From Adiantum capillus-veneris (Eukaryota > Streptophyta > Polypodiopsida > Polypodiales > Pteridaceae), in contig CM043943.1 in assembly GCA_014529385.2 (NCBI GenBank), forward strand, positions 157,663,247-157,727,246: a stretch of DNA of 64,000 nt, written 5' to 3'. The position numbers were made by a program, and so were the translations under genes. Below are positions 46,490-57,650 of this stretch, piece by piece. The number at the start of each line of letters is the position of its first letter. Positions within the stretch are counted from its first letter, which is position 1. The notes under the pieces are model-generated. The model was not told the origin of the DNA. It worked only from the letters and a program-made list of their open reading frames with translations, and searched no databases.

Positions 46490-46978
46490 TCAAATGGCAG
46501 AATGTTGGAACTGCAAGTAGACATGGTTTTTAGAACAGTCATGCACCATTTTCGCTTCCCTTATGAAAGGAATTCCTAAGATCATCTCAGATGCCATAGT
46601 GTGCTTGGAGAAATCCATAACAATGAAGGTAACTCTTATTTTATGTCCAAAGACCTTGATCTTGAGATCTTCTAGCATCCCAATAGGTTTAACAATAGGC
46701 CCATTGGCCATCTTCACTACTATGGTTGTGGTTGCAAGGTGAGGTCTTCCCATAGTTTCCGATCAATTTTTACTCACAATGCTAAGCCCAATGCCACTAT
46801 CAAGGATTCTCTTCATAGTTAATCCCTTGGTAGTGATTGGTATGGTTGTATTGGATTCATCGCCCTCAAAGTATTGTCCCAACTTGTTAACATGTATTTC
46901 TACCACAAGGTTCTCATCTAGGTTGGGTTGTGGGTCTAAGTGTTCCTCCTCTATTGGCATCTCCCCATCTCCATCCAT
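46490..46978 (-). pseudogene. Gypsy aspartic protease
   Basis: The active-site motif MKRILDSGIGLSIVSKN (Asp-Ser-Gly intact, about 46777-46815) is followed, after a stop at about 46754-46762, by IVKPIGMLEDLKIKVFGHK, FIVMDFSKHTMASEMILGIP and FIREAKMVHD. The order matches Ty3/gypsy retropepsins (xxLLDxGSxxNI, xVxPxGxxxDLxIxV, MLLGRPWLxxAxxxxD). It would process Gag. One in-frame stop separates the active-site half from the rest, so the copy is inactive as it stands. Confidence 0.85.
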
Positions 46979-47700
46979 CTGTGCAAATTGTGGTAGCCCA
47001 AACTTCAGTTCTCCATTGAGGAAGTCTCGAAGAGCTGAGACTAGCTCGGGGTCTTTTTATAGTTTGGACATGATGGTGGTTCTAACTTCTAAAGACATGA
47101 AATCCATCAATTTGGAAATGATTAACGACACCTTTTGGGCTTCAGTCCCTTGACGTGGGGAAGATGGGATCTCCATTTCTTCGATAGGATCAGGTAGTCC
47201 CTCTGTAAACATTTTTTCCATCAAGAAGTGAGTACACCCACTTTCCCATGACTTTAAGTCACTTTCTTCTTGGATGACGCTAGGTATGGCTAAGGGTCTA
47301 TGGACTTGGTGAGGTTGTTGTTGCATAGGGAACACTGTGTCTGTAATCTGGATCTACCTAGGTGTTGGTTCTAGATCCCTTTGGGTATCTTCTACCAAAC
47401 TCCTTAATTGCTTGACTCGCTCGATCTCCTCTGTAGGGTTTGGATAAGTTCCTATCTTCCTGTTGGATCCTGGCCATTGTGGCTCATGAAGATCTTCCTC
47501 GTTGATTTCTATCTTAATGGTCGTTTTGGTCTCCATGATTTCACCTCAATCAGAATCCTCTTCAGTGTCGTTCATATATACGGGGTCGTCACCAGTCCCT
47601 ATGCTGGTCTTTGAACTGGGGTCTGACTTCACTGCTTTTTGCGATCTCTTCCTTAGTGTTTTCTTCTTTTTTGAGATTGGACAATTGATGTCGTGTCTCT
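46979..47700 (-). pseudogene. Spacer between gag and protease
   Basis: Open blocks at 47354-47536 and 47057-47335 lie in one frame with single stops between them. They are acidic, with IEINEEDLHEPQWPG and TEGLPDPIEEMEIPSSP, and lead into the protease frame. They are probably the divergent end of the Gag-Pro polyprotein; I recognise no domain. Confidence 0.5.
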
Positions 47701-48924
47701 TTACTCAAGAATATAATTTAGTTTTTGGAGCATCGATAGTGTGAGTACGTTTACTGGTACCACAGGTCCACTTTGTGATGGCTCCTCGATAACCTCAATC
47801 AAGTTTAATGGCGTGATCGTGGGTGCATTTGGATTATTTAGACATTGGGCAATCAAATGATCTATGCCAAATTGATTACACATGACTATCGGCATTGTAG
47901 ACGTGCTCGTTTGATTTGTTTGCATTAGTGTGGCGTTATTTTGTAGCCTAATAGGACACTCAGCCACACGATGTGGACCTCCACACTCATAACATTGAAG
48001 AGGTGGTCTCTTAGCAGTGTAATTGATATTTTGGCCTCTTGCAGCAAGAGTAGCTACTTGATAGACAGGTTTGACTTGTCCCCAATTGTCCCCCATGAAG
48101 TATTGTGGACTTTGTTCATGCGCATCCATCCCATAGGCAATATTAGGGTCTATATCTTCCTCGCAGCCTTCCAAACAAGCAATGGATGACTCACAACCCA
48201 CTTGATTCACAGAAGTGATTCTTGGATGTGGTGGTTGCAGTCCTAGCACTGGAGGTGGTAAGGGTGTTGTTTGAACAACATTTTGGGCCCTAGGGACCAT
48301 GCGTTGTGACGTTTGTTCAAGAGGTGGGGCCGGCATCAATGCAAGCACTCAAGGTGTGTCTGTCCATGCTAAGATTGGTCTATTGGCCATCGCACGCTTA
48401 AATACTATACAATCCTTAGCTTGATGACCATACCTCCCACAGGCATTGCAGTTCCCATTGAATTTTACTCTAAAAGTAGGGCATTCACTGGTACTATGTG
48501 GTCCATCGCATACTGAGCACCATTGTTGCTCCCTTCTTGGATACATATGATTGTTTTGCGGAGCACGATTGTCTCTAAGACTCTCTTGAATGGCCTTGGT
48601 GAGATCTGCTAAAGTCATCTCAGATATCTTTGGCTCCTTATCAATAGGCTTTAGGGTCATTGATTGATGCCCCAATGCTTGTGAGCTAATAGATTTAGGC
48701 TCAACAGACACTCTTTCTCCTTGAATCATTAAATTACCCTCCAATTGGATCGCATTGGTGGTGACTGCTTCCCAAGTGGTGATACCTCTAATGACCAGGC
48801 CATTGTAGATATCCTCATGTCGTAATCCCCTAATGAATCTATCAAGCAATTGATTATTATTGAAGTGCTCATTTGGATTACAACGCGAATTCAAATGCTT
48901 CAAGCGACTAATAAAGTCTCTCAC
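47701..48924 (-). pseudogene. Gag C-terminal part with several zinc knuckles
   Basis: It has two blocks separated by one TGA (48349-48351). Block 1 (48924-48352) starts like a gag end (FISRLKHLNSRCNP, QLLDRFIRGLRHEDIY) and carries CSVCDGPHSTSEC (CX2CX3HX4C) and CNACGRYGHQAKDC (CX2CX4HX4C). Block 2 (48348-47701) carries CYECGGPHRVAEC and a degenerate fourth knuckle around CNQFGIDHLIAQC. Plant gypsy gag usually has one or two knuckles. Most likely block 2 belongs to the same Gag. Its role is RNA binding and packaging. Confidence 0.8.
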
Positions 48925-48957
48925 CGACTCTCCTTCCTCTCATTGGGATTTTTGGAG

Positions 48958-49873
48958 CTAAGAGGCTACACCCCAAAGCACTCCCTCTCGTATGTATTCT
49001 TTTAAGAACAGTCTCTTAAGAGTAGGGTATATTGTTTTTTCTTCCACCCTTAGGGTTCTATACCAATCCCTAGCCTTTCCACTGAAGGTTATGCTTAAAG
49101 CATTACTCTTATGCAGGTCATTGTGTTCACCTAGAAAATCGCATATTTGTTCAAACACTTCGATATGCTTTCTCACATCCCCGTCTCTACTAAATTTTTG
49201 TGTGAGCTTGGCTATTTGTACTGCCTTACTTCTAGATTCTCTATCAGGCATGTTCCGCATATTCTCAGCAATAGATCGATCGATAGCTTGAGCAAATTTT
49301 GCCAAGTTACCTAAGTGAGCAGGAACCGTGGGTGGAGGTGCTCCAGAGACTACATGTGGAGTAGGTATTGGCATTGGGCTTGGCGCATAGGAAGCCCTTG
49401 GGTTCCACATTTGGTACGGTGTTGCGCGATGTGGCGGCCCAAAGTTCATATGTGTGTCCCTAGGCATAGCAGACGTCAGATGTGACATGCTAATGCTAGC
49501 CGGTATGGTCCCATGGAATAAGAGCTTGAATGTTGTGGTTGTGGAGCATAGGTAGTTGAAACAATGGGAGGGGTAGGGACTACATGAGTACGAGGACCTA
49601 TAGGTATATACGATTGGTAACACTCGTAGGTACTGTTGCAGGCATTGAGCTACCATGTAGTGGTGCTTTACTAACAAATGATGTCCATGGAGTGTTTCTT
49701 GGCATGCCCATCATTGGGGTAGGCATGGTAGGCATGGTAGCCGTGGTGTCATCAAGGGAAATATTAGCTAGACTTGGAAAAGTAAATCTATCACTGATGG
49801 GCTCAGATTGCACTGAGACCCCTGGTGAAACAACATATGGGGGATCCATTGAACTTACCATGGGAGTCTCCAT
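48958..49873 (-). pseudogene. Gag N-terminal and capsid region
   Basis: The block 48958-49677 has a Pro-rich N-terminal part and the retrotransposon gag domain: KFSRDGDVRKHIEVFEQICD, ALSITFSGKARDWYRTL and IYPTLKRLFLKEYI. The block 49598-49873, Met/Thr/Pro-rich, is the likely upstream end in another frame, so a frameshift lies near 49600-49680. A short gap with a stop (48925-48957) separates it from the next gag block. Confidence 0.8.
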
Positions 49874-50736
49874 TTGCGATAAGGTTGGTTATTTAGCCTT
49901 CCCTGTTTCCAAGAATCTCATGAGACCCGTTGAAGGCATGTGGATCCCCTTGTTCTGTCCTGACAAACTCTTTGTTGTTGATCCTCACACTAGTAGCTCC
50001 CATTGTGGATTGTAGCGTCGGTGAATAACCTCGAAGGTTAACCGCTTACTTTTTTAGGCATTCGTTTTCACTCGTTTTTTAATGTTTTTTAATGATCGCT
50101 TTTTGGATTATAGCGTGTAATAGCTCGAAACAAGCGTATTGCTCAGGGGGTCGTGGTGTGCTTTACAACACAACGTTCGGTTACCTAAAGCTTTGTTGGT
50201 CCTCAAAAAAGTTGATTTTTACCTACACGTGAGGCTAAAATACGTAATTTGAAAGGGGAACTGAGGCCTCAGCCTGAGCGTAAGCTTGGGCTTGGGTCTG
50301 GGCTTGGGTCTGGGGGATATTCTCGATCCCGGTCCTACCTTTAAAATGTTTAAATTTTTAAAATTTTTTTACTTTTTTTTTTTTTTGATAAGGTCGCCGC
50401 AGCCACGCTGTGCGCGCGAGCACACACACACCTAACCTACCTACTTACAACTAATACACCTATTGTTACACAGTACTACAACAACTCATTAGCTAACAAA
50501 TCTACTTATTGTACTTTACACAGAACTAACATTATGCATTTACTACCTTAATTCTAACACCTTATCACAGATAAAACACAAAACACAATACCTTTCAACA
50601 CCTTATTAACAAAAACAGTACACAGCAGCAAAACAAACTCCTTCTCAACACACACACCTTCCTTCTCTACCTTTCCTACATTTCAAAATGCACCACAAAG
50701 TAGCATAGAGTGCTACTCGAGCTTAGTGTGAGGCAT
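49874..50736 (-). other. Untranslated leader of the gag-protease element
   Basis: It lies between the primer-binding site and gag. It contains an A/T run with 14 T near 50370-50390 and repeated 'cttgggtctgg' words at 50286-50313. No coding region is recognised. Confidence 0.5.
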
Positions 50737-50755
50737 TCCCCAGCAGCGGTGCCAA
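50737..50755 (-). other. Primer-binding site (TGGCACCG type)
   Basis: Minus-strand TTGGCACCGCTGCTGGGG lies three bases after the 5' LTR end. It closely resembles the TGGCGCCGTTGCCGGGG sites of plant gypsy elements thought to use tRNA-Asp or tRNA-Arg. Confidence 0.75.
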
Positions 50756-50758
50756 GAA

Positions 50759-51321
50759 TATGCGCGTCCATCGCACGTGTCAATGCAAGGGACTAACCGA
50801 TACACTGTGTGCGAGCCACAAATGGCTCCAAGCACACAACTAGACTAATCTAGCACGCTCAAGAGAGCAAGGGTGTGTCACTCACCGTCCTACGCTCGCC
50901 TTCGTGGAGGATTCCTCGCCGCGAAGAAGAAGGAGCCGTCGTTGCGCCGCACTCAACCGCTTTGCCGCCGCCATGCCGTCGTCGCAATGCTCGGTCGCTC
51001 TCTCTCTCTCTCTCTCTCTCTCTCATACACAAGGAGATGAAGAAGAAGAAGATGGAGATGGAGCAAGAGTACTCTTCAATTGCACAAATGAAAGAATAAG
51101 TGTTTTTTAGGTTTAGGTGACTTTTGTATGAGCTCGCCCCATTCACACTTGGGCGCCCATACTTAGCCAACTAACCCTTGATTGTTCCTGCTAGAGTGCA
51201 CCTCTCATCGGTGATCACTCTTATCCTTTTTCCATTGGACCGACAAGCCCGGTACCTGACTCTACCAAATAAATAATACGGCGTCTATCATAGGTGATAG
51301 GAATGTGCGTGAGGGTTAACA
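50759..51321 (-). repeat. 5' LTR of the gag-protease element (563 bp)
   Basis: It is collinear with the 3' LTR with scattered substitutions. Its terminal CA has become TA. The (CT)n run at 50997-51024 is shorter than in the 3' copy. Confidence 0.9.
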
Positions 51322-51326
51322 AATGG

Positions 51327-51974
51327 GGTAGCATTAGAGGTTGATGTGTGGAGTTGCATTGTAGCATCACACTAACCCCACACTAACTCGGAAGATAACC
51401 CTAACCTAGGGCACGGAAGCCATCTACACTCACTACTCTATTGGTGGTCTAGAGAGGTGCAAAGAAAATGCCGCTTGCAAGCTCTACCATTCCTACTCCT
51501 TGACCTACTTGTTTGGAACACAATGGGCACACTTTCCTACATGTGCAATGCTCAACTGCTCAAATGCTTCATAGACTCTCACTCAATGTAATGTGGAATG
51601 ATATAGTCACCCTGCATGCACCAAGGAGAAAATGTGTGCACATTAGTGATCAAACAAGTGTGCTACTTACTGTATTTCCACTTTAAATCACAAACTAGAG
51701 CACAACCACTTAAACAAAGAAAAACACACAAGGATTATGCATCAAAAATAGAAATCAAGGTTGATTAGCAGCTTTTAAATACACATACACAAAGCAATGG
51801 ACACAAAACATTGTATGGAGTTTCTTGGTGTTCTCAATGCTCGTAAGGTTGATGTCACTTGCCCCCTTTACCACTTTTGAAAATTACTCTAATTCACAAA
51901 TAACTTTATTGAGGGACTCACCCATTTTCTTCATCGCTCAGAAAAACTTGCTCGCCATCTTGTAGGACTCACGT
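51327..51974. other. No recognisable gene
   Basis: Sequence between the gypsy-type element and copia fragment B, without frames or motifs that I can assign. Confidence 0.4.
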
Positions 51975-54150
51975 CTAGCCTAGTACACCCTCCCGTCGAC
52001 ACCTATCTTGTGTCACTAGCTTCTTGCCACTTTGTGTGGTCCTCTCCCGTAGCTGCTAATTACTTGAATTGACAATAACTCCATGATTGTGAAGCCTTGG
52101 ATTCTAGTCAATAGCAAGTTCCATCAATCATTTGTTGTAGCCATTTGGTTTTGCAGAAAATGGGAACAACAAATTTGGCCAAAAATGGTGGCTCCCTTTG
52201 GATATGCTTGCCCTCTTAATTCCTTTCCATTTCATTTACCTTGTACTTCTTCCAATGGCTTAAGCAGCTATTACATGGCTTTAGCATATGTTCCCGTCTT
52301 GTGTGCACTTTTATACACATAACTAAAATTCAGGTAAAAATTTGACTCCCTTTGAACATACTCATCCTCTTTACTCCTTTTGATTACATTTCCCTTGAAC
52401 TTTACTTCTTTCAAAAGATTCTGTGACAATTATGTAGTTGTAGCATACCTTCCCACATTGTGTATGCTTTTTGGCACAAGACACTGCATTGTCTACTCAT
52501 ATACTGATGTAAGAGCCTCAAAATCTACTAGTTAAAATGAGGCATTCAAATTAGCCTCAAATTTATCACTTTGTCCCTCATTTGGTCCAGCAGGAAGCAT
52601 GTCATCAACATAGAGAACAATGATCAGAAGTACATGATCCGCAAGCTTGACATAAAAATTACACTCAATTAGACACTTTTGAAAATCGTGCGCATCCAAA
52701 TAAGAATGTATCTTTTTAACTCAAGTATTTGGAGATTGTTTTAAAATATACAAATTCTTTTACAACCTGCACAAATTATTATCTACTATCAAGTTGATGT
52801 ACATTCCAACCATTCTTAGCTGTGAATTTACAAATGATATAAATGGCAGTAATATGATGAGTGGGAGTAAAAGTCTTGTTGGAATCAATGTTTTTCTCTT
52901 ACACATGGCCATTTGCCACAAATCTAGCCTTATGTTGATCAACACTACCAACCTACTCATGGTTCAACTTGAAAACCCACTTGATACCAATCTTTTTGTT
53001 AAGGGGAGAAGTCACACAAAGACCATACAATTTTCTTCATAATTGCATCATATTCAAATTTCATTATACCTGAATATATTTTTAAATTTTGTGCTTCATC
53101 AAACGGCAAAAGTTCTTCCTCATTATGCATACTAGACATAGCCAAAGCATAACAATCTAATGCATACATGACATACTAAGAACTCAAAAAAGTATGACTA
53201 GACACGGCCAACCACTATCCATTTTGACATACATCTAGCTTGGTCATTTTCGTGCCTATCCCCATCAAGTATATCCTATACATCCATATCAATAATTTGT
53301 TGCCTTGTAGCATCATTCAAAAGATGCATAGGTCATACATGTTCTTCACTATGAATTACAGCCATACTCCCACCATTTATACAAGAAACAACATATCTCT
53401 GAGCTCACATCTCTCTACTTGGCACATGTTAAGAAAGGTTTAATTGCAACTTCCACAAGTAATACATCTTGATTGATCAAGATGCCGTAGGTTTGTGGAT
53501 GATACAACCTATAACCTTTCTTTTTGAATTTTAACCAACGGATATATTTCACTACCTTATCATCATATTTTCGGTGATGTGGCTCAAGCATCAAAGCATC
53601 ACAAGCAACAAAGGACATGTAAATGGCAACTAGGTGGCTTCTTGCAAGGCAAAGCTTCATAAAAAGTGAAATGTTGCAATGTTTTAGTGTACAATAGCAT
53701 ATCATAGTTTTCAAATCTTGCTAGCTAGCAAAATTCACATGAAAATTACATATCAAATTTAGTGGATTATAATGGTATATCAAAAATTTTGTTAGCATAG
53801 CAAACTAGCAAAATTTATATGACCAAAATGTGCATACCAAAATTTTGCATTTGGAATGCCCTTAAATTAACAAATTATACATGTTGAATCTTACGCACAT
53901 TACTCATAAGAGTTGAACTTATACAACCCGCAAAACAAAGTGCTAGATGCCTAAATTGTATCACCAAAACTGAGATCATGGACAACACACTTGTCATCCA
54001 CAAACTTGACTACTATATCAAATTTACTATTCAAATATAGACAAAAGATTCTTCTTTATTCCATGTATGCATAAAGCATCAACATGTGTGTTTTTACCTA
54101 AATCAATAAGCGTATTCTTTAATCCTTTCACAACCTACATTGTTTTCCTA
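51975..54150 (-). mobile_element. Ty1/copia fragment B (RT and integrase pieces)
   Basis: It is collinear with fragment A, here uninterrupted, so it shows the empty target of the gypsy insertion (52266-52285). YVDD lies at 52601-52612. The minus-strand block 53415-53714 gives HHRKYDDKVVKY and KKKGYRLYHPQTYGIL, the end of copia integrase. RT N-terminal blocks lie near 52780-52960. Many stops are present and no LTR is attached. Confidence 0.85.
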
Positions 54151-54995
54151 CCATTTTTAGAAAAAACCTTGAGGTCATGCTACATACACTTCCTCATGCA
54201 AATCACCATTCTAAAATGCAATATAATGTCAACTTGATGTACATCCCAACCATTTTGAGCTACCGAATCATAACAATTTGATGCATAAAGACATTCTAAG
54301 AAGCTAAACAAGTATGGCTAGACACCAATCATTTTGACATACCTCTAGCATGCTCATTTTTAGCCACATGCCCATTAAGTAAATCCTATACATCTATATC
54401 AATAATTCACTGATTTGTAACATCAGCCAAAAGATTCATAGGTTGTACATGTGCTTCATTAGGACTTACGAGCATACTCCCACCATTTATGTGAGCTCAC
54501 AGCATTCTTGTGGGCTCACATCTATCTCCTTGGTACATGTTAACAAAGGCTAAACTGCATCTTTCACAAAAGCTTCATCTTGAGTGATCAAGATACACTA
54601 GGTTTATAGATGATGCAATCTATAACCTTTGATTTATAACCAACAAAATCTTCACTACCTTATCATCATATTTTTTCTCTTATGGCTCACATATCAAAGC
54701 ATTGCAAGCAACCAAGGACATGTAACTGACTAATAGGCCATCCCAAGCTTCATATTGAGAGATAGACCACAATGCTTTAATGGATGATAACGTACCAACT
54801 TTTCCAAACATAGCAAGCTAGTCAAATTTAGAGGGAAAAACCCTATCAAATATAGTGTATAGTGGCATATCAAATCTTTGTCGCAGAAATTCATAAGACC
54901 AAATATGGATAGCAATGTTTTGCATTTGAAATAATATTAGATGAACAAATTAAGCATGTTGACTCTTCCACACATTTATTGTAAGCATTGAGGTT

Positions 54996-55175
54996 TGTTG
55001 GGTATGCAAGCCCAATTATGGGAATATCCAAATGTCCGGTGTCTAGCTCGTGGGTACAGGCTCTATAGCATGCAGATCAACTTTACTTGTAAGTCAAGTG
55101 GTGCATGGCTTTTTGCCTTTATATGTAAGGCTATACTTCAATAGAGAATACGTGTGTTTTTCAGGCCTAATCTCT

Positions 55176-55248
<73 letters not shown>

Positions 55249-55318
55249 CTTTCTGTTGCTCATCATCCACGCCATGGCTTGCCTCAGGCTACACCCACCA
55301 TAGCCTCTTGTTCCAACA
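54996..55318 (+). repeat. 5' LTR of the TRIM-like element
   Basis: TGTTGGGTATGC ... GTTCCAACA, 323 bp, with (CT)n at about 55177-55245. Confidence 0.95.
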
Positions 55319-55320
55319 AC

Positions 55321-55332
55321 TGGTATCAGAGC
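55321..55332 (+). other. Primer-binding site for initiator tRNA-Met
   Basis: TGGTATCAGAGC, the exact copia consensus, two bases after the LTR end. Confidence 0.9.
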
Positions 55333-56514
55333 CACTGCTCTCGGCTCGAGTCGGCGTGCGGGAACCAGTGCCTGCAGAAGGGAAAGCAAACTGTCGACCT
55401 GCTCAAATCCGACCAAAAACGGCATCAACCTGATCGCCCTGCTGTTGTAAGGCTTTTTCGACACTACGAGCATATCCAATTCGGCCTCTGCTGATCGCTA
55501 CAAGTAGAACTACCCTCCTCGCCGTTTGTTGCGCCATCTCTACACAGAGAAATTTCGCCCTTTTTGTTTTCATTTTCACACTATGACGTGTCATTCCTAT
55601 TTTTTTAGCCTTGGTCAAGAAGCGCTTCACACACATCACCTCGATAAAAGACATACTCACTCACACCCTCATCAAGTAATCTCTGCTCATTTTGGTGCGC
55701 GGCTTCAAGTTCGACAGCTGCTGCCAATTTCAGTTTCGGAAATTTCAACAATCAAATTCAATTGTCTGTCAAATATGGCATCAAAAGTCAACATGCACAC
55801 AAATCGGCAAGATCCCACACTCGGAAAAGCTTCTCAAAACAATGAAGTGGTGCAAGAAAGCTTCAAGACAAGCTTTTCTCGGAGTATATCAAAACGCTTC
55901 AAAAGCTCAAGTCAGCAAGGAAGAGGCAAACAAGTTTTTTATACGCGGAGTTCCACTAAGGCCAAAGAAGATTTGCTTCGAGAACCAAGAGGTACATCAA
56001 AAGATGCTGAACATCCAGATCCGCTTCGAGACCACAGTACAAGTTTTTTCATCAACTGTTTTTTGCCAGTTTAGTGTCATAGTTTTTGTCAGCTTTTGTC
56101 TATTGTCAAAACCATCATAAACTTTCCAGTCAAAGCTTTTTCTTTTACATTGTGAGTTATTGTCATGCTTGTCAGTTGTCACATTGTACGAGTTATAGAC
56201 ACTGCCACAAAGATAAGTGGTAAGACCTCCCAATTTTTATCAGTTCTCAGCCCATTTTTGTTGCACTCTCATGAGGTTACTGGGTACACCTTAAACCCAA
56301 GGTTTGGCAGTGAACCAAAAACTCCAATCATTTTTGGTAGCTAACTATTTTGCCTACACCCTATCTATTCAAGGGGGGGTTACTGACATAGCACCAGGTT
56401 ATGGATAAACCAGAAATCCTTGGTTGTGAGAAAACCTAAAACTCACGGTTGACGAGTCACCAAAAACTCGAGGTATCATGAGCTGCTTGTCCAGTTCGGG
56501 CTTGAGGGGGGGAT

Positions 56515-56694
56515 TGTTGGGTATGCAAGCCCAATTATGGGAATATCCAAATGTCCGGTGTCTAGCTCGTGGGTACAGGCTCTATAGCATGCAGATCAAC
56601 TTTACTTGTAAGTCAAGTGGTGCATGGCTTTTTGCCTTTATATGTAAGGCTATACTTCAATAGAGAATACGTGTGTTTTTCAGGCCTAATCTCT

Positions 56695-56739
<45 letters not shown>

Positions 56740-56809
56740 CTTTTTGTTGCTCATCATCCACGCCATGGCTTGCCTCAGGCTACACCCACCATAGCCTCTT
56801 GTTCCAACA
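56515..56809 (+). repeat. 3' LTR of the TRIM-like element
   Basis: 295 bp, identical to the 5' LTR except for one C-to-T change after the (CT)n run and 28 bp fewer in that run. Confidence 0.95.
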
Positions 56810-57650
56810 TAGGTTATACAACTCACAAATGAAAGCATTAGATGCCTCAATTGTATTACCAAAATGGAGATCATGGACAACACATAGGTCATCCACAAAC
56901 TTAAATACAAGATCAAGTCTTCACTTTAAGTATAGATAAAAGATTCTTCTGGATCCCAGGTGATAAAGCATCAACATGCCTATTTTTACCTACAGCAATA
57001 AGCATAATCTTTAACTCCCTTGACTGGATAAGAAGGTAATTTGTTAGCACATATACGAGTCTTCTCACTAAAAACGATCTTAGGAGAAGTGAACAAATCA
57101 TGAAAAAATGTGATGTGCTTAATTTCGCCACTGCCAAAGCACCGAACATGCAAACTCTACAATAACTGTATCATAAACAAACAAATCATATTGACACTAC
57201 GTATAAAGGCCCTTCTGCATTTTGCATAAGGATTGCCAAATTTGTGCCCGAAGAAGCACTTACAAGATGCATTTGCCTCTTTCTTGTGAACCTCTTTAGT
57301 CTTGTAAACTTACAAAATTGGTTCATGGTGATCATTTTCCTTACAACAAGTTCATTATGGCTTCTTTGCTTTTATCACTAGACGTTTTATACTTATTAGT
57401 GTTTTGAAGCAGCAGAAAAAGAAGCATTGGATCCGGCTAACCAAGTCTAATCCATTACCAAGCTACTTTTCCTCAATCTTTTAAACTAGGCCACTTTTAT
57501 TCTCTATCACAAGTCTCAATTCGACACTTGAATCTCTTTTTCTCTAACAAAATAATGGAAAATATTTTAGAAGTTGTGTCTGTGCACAATCCTAATTCTT
57601 TTGCATACCTTCAAACTTCCCTAGCTATTTTATTTCTCTCTATTTTTCTT

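Larger units (their letters stand above)
43137..51321 (-). mobile_element. Ty3/gypsy-type LTR element with gag and protease only, 8,185 bp
   Basis: The two LTRs (43137-43727 and 50759-51321) share TGTTAACCC starts on the minus strand. The flanks are identical 5-bp direct repeats AATGG (43132-43136 and 51322-51326). A primer-binding site (50737-50755) and a purine tract (about 43728-43742) sit in the right places. Between them are gag (about 49873-47537), a protease (46978-46490) and a linker (46400-45647). From 45646 to 43743 I find no RT, RNase H or integrase. The element is thus structurally complete at its ends but lacks the enzymes and would depend on a relative. Stops and frameshifts in gag show that it is itself decayed. 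Confidence 0.85.
54996..56809 (+). mobile_element. Young TRIM/LARD-like LTR element, 1,814 bp
   Basis: Two LTRs (54996-55318 and 56515-56809) with TGTTGG...CCAACA ends differ by one substitution plus the length of a (CT)n run (about 68 against 41 bp). A primer site TGGTATCAGAGC (55321-55332) lies two bases after the 5' LTR, and a purine tract GAGGGGGGGA (56504-56513) directly before the 3' LTR. The flanking repeat is AGGTT (54991-54995 and 56811-56815) with one extra T at the right. The 1.2-kb interior has no RT or integrase. Two overlapping frames (55526-56074 and 55692-56120) are not recognisable as gag. It must use enzymes from another copia-type element. Confidence 0.9.
54180..57650 (-). 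mobile_element. Ty1/copia fragment C, more diverged, interrupted by a TRIM-like element
   Basis: 54240-54990 repeats, with many changes, the integrase-end part seen at 33230-33960 and 53160-53910. After the inserted element, 56811-57150 continues the homology to 33990-34175 and 53935-54120 and extends beyond it. RT is mostly deleted: the 'caacttgatgtacat' RT block at 54232 is followed directly by integrase-end sequence. I see no LTR. The outer boundary near 57650 is uncertain. Confidence 0.65.

Noticed and set aside
55321-55332. Start of a tRNA gene
   Set aside because: The match is a primer-binding site complementary to a tRNA 3' end, directly after an LTR; no tRNA fold surrounds it.
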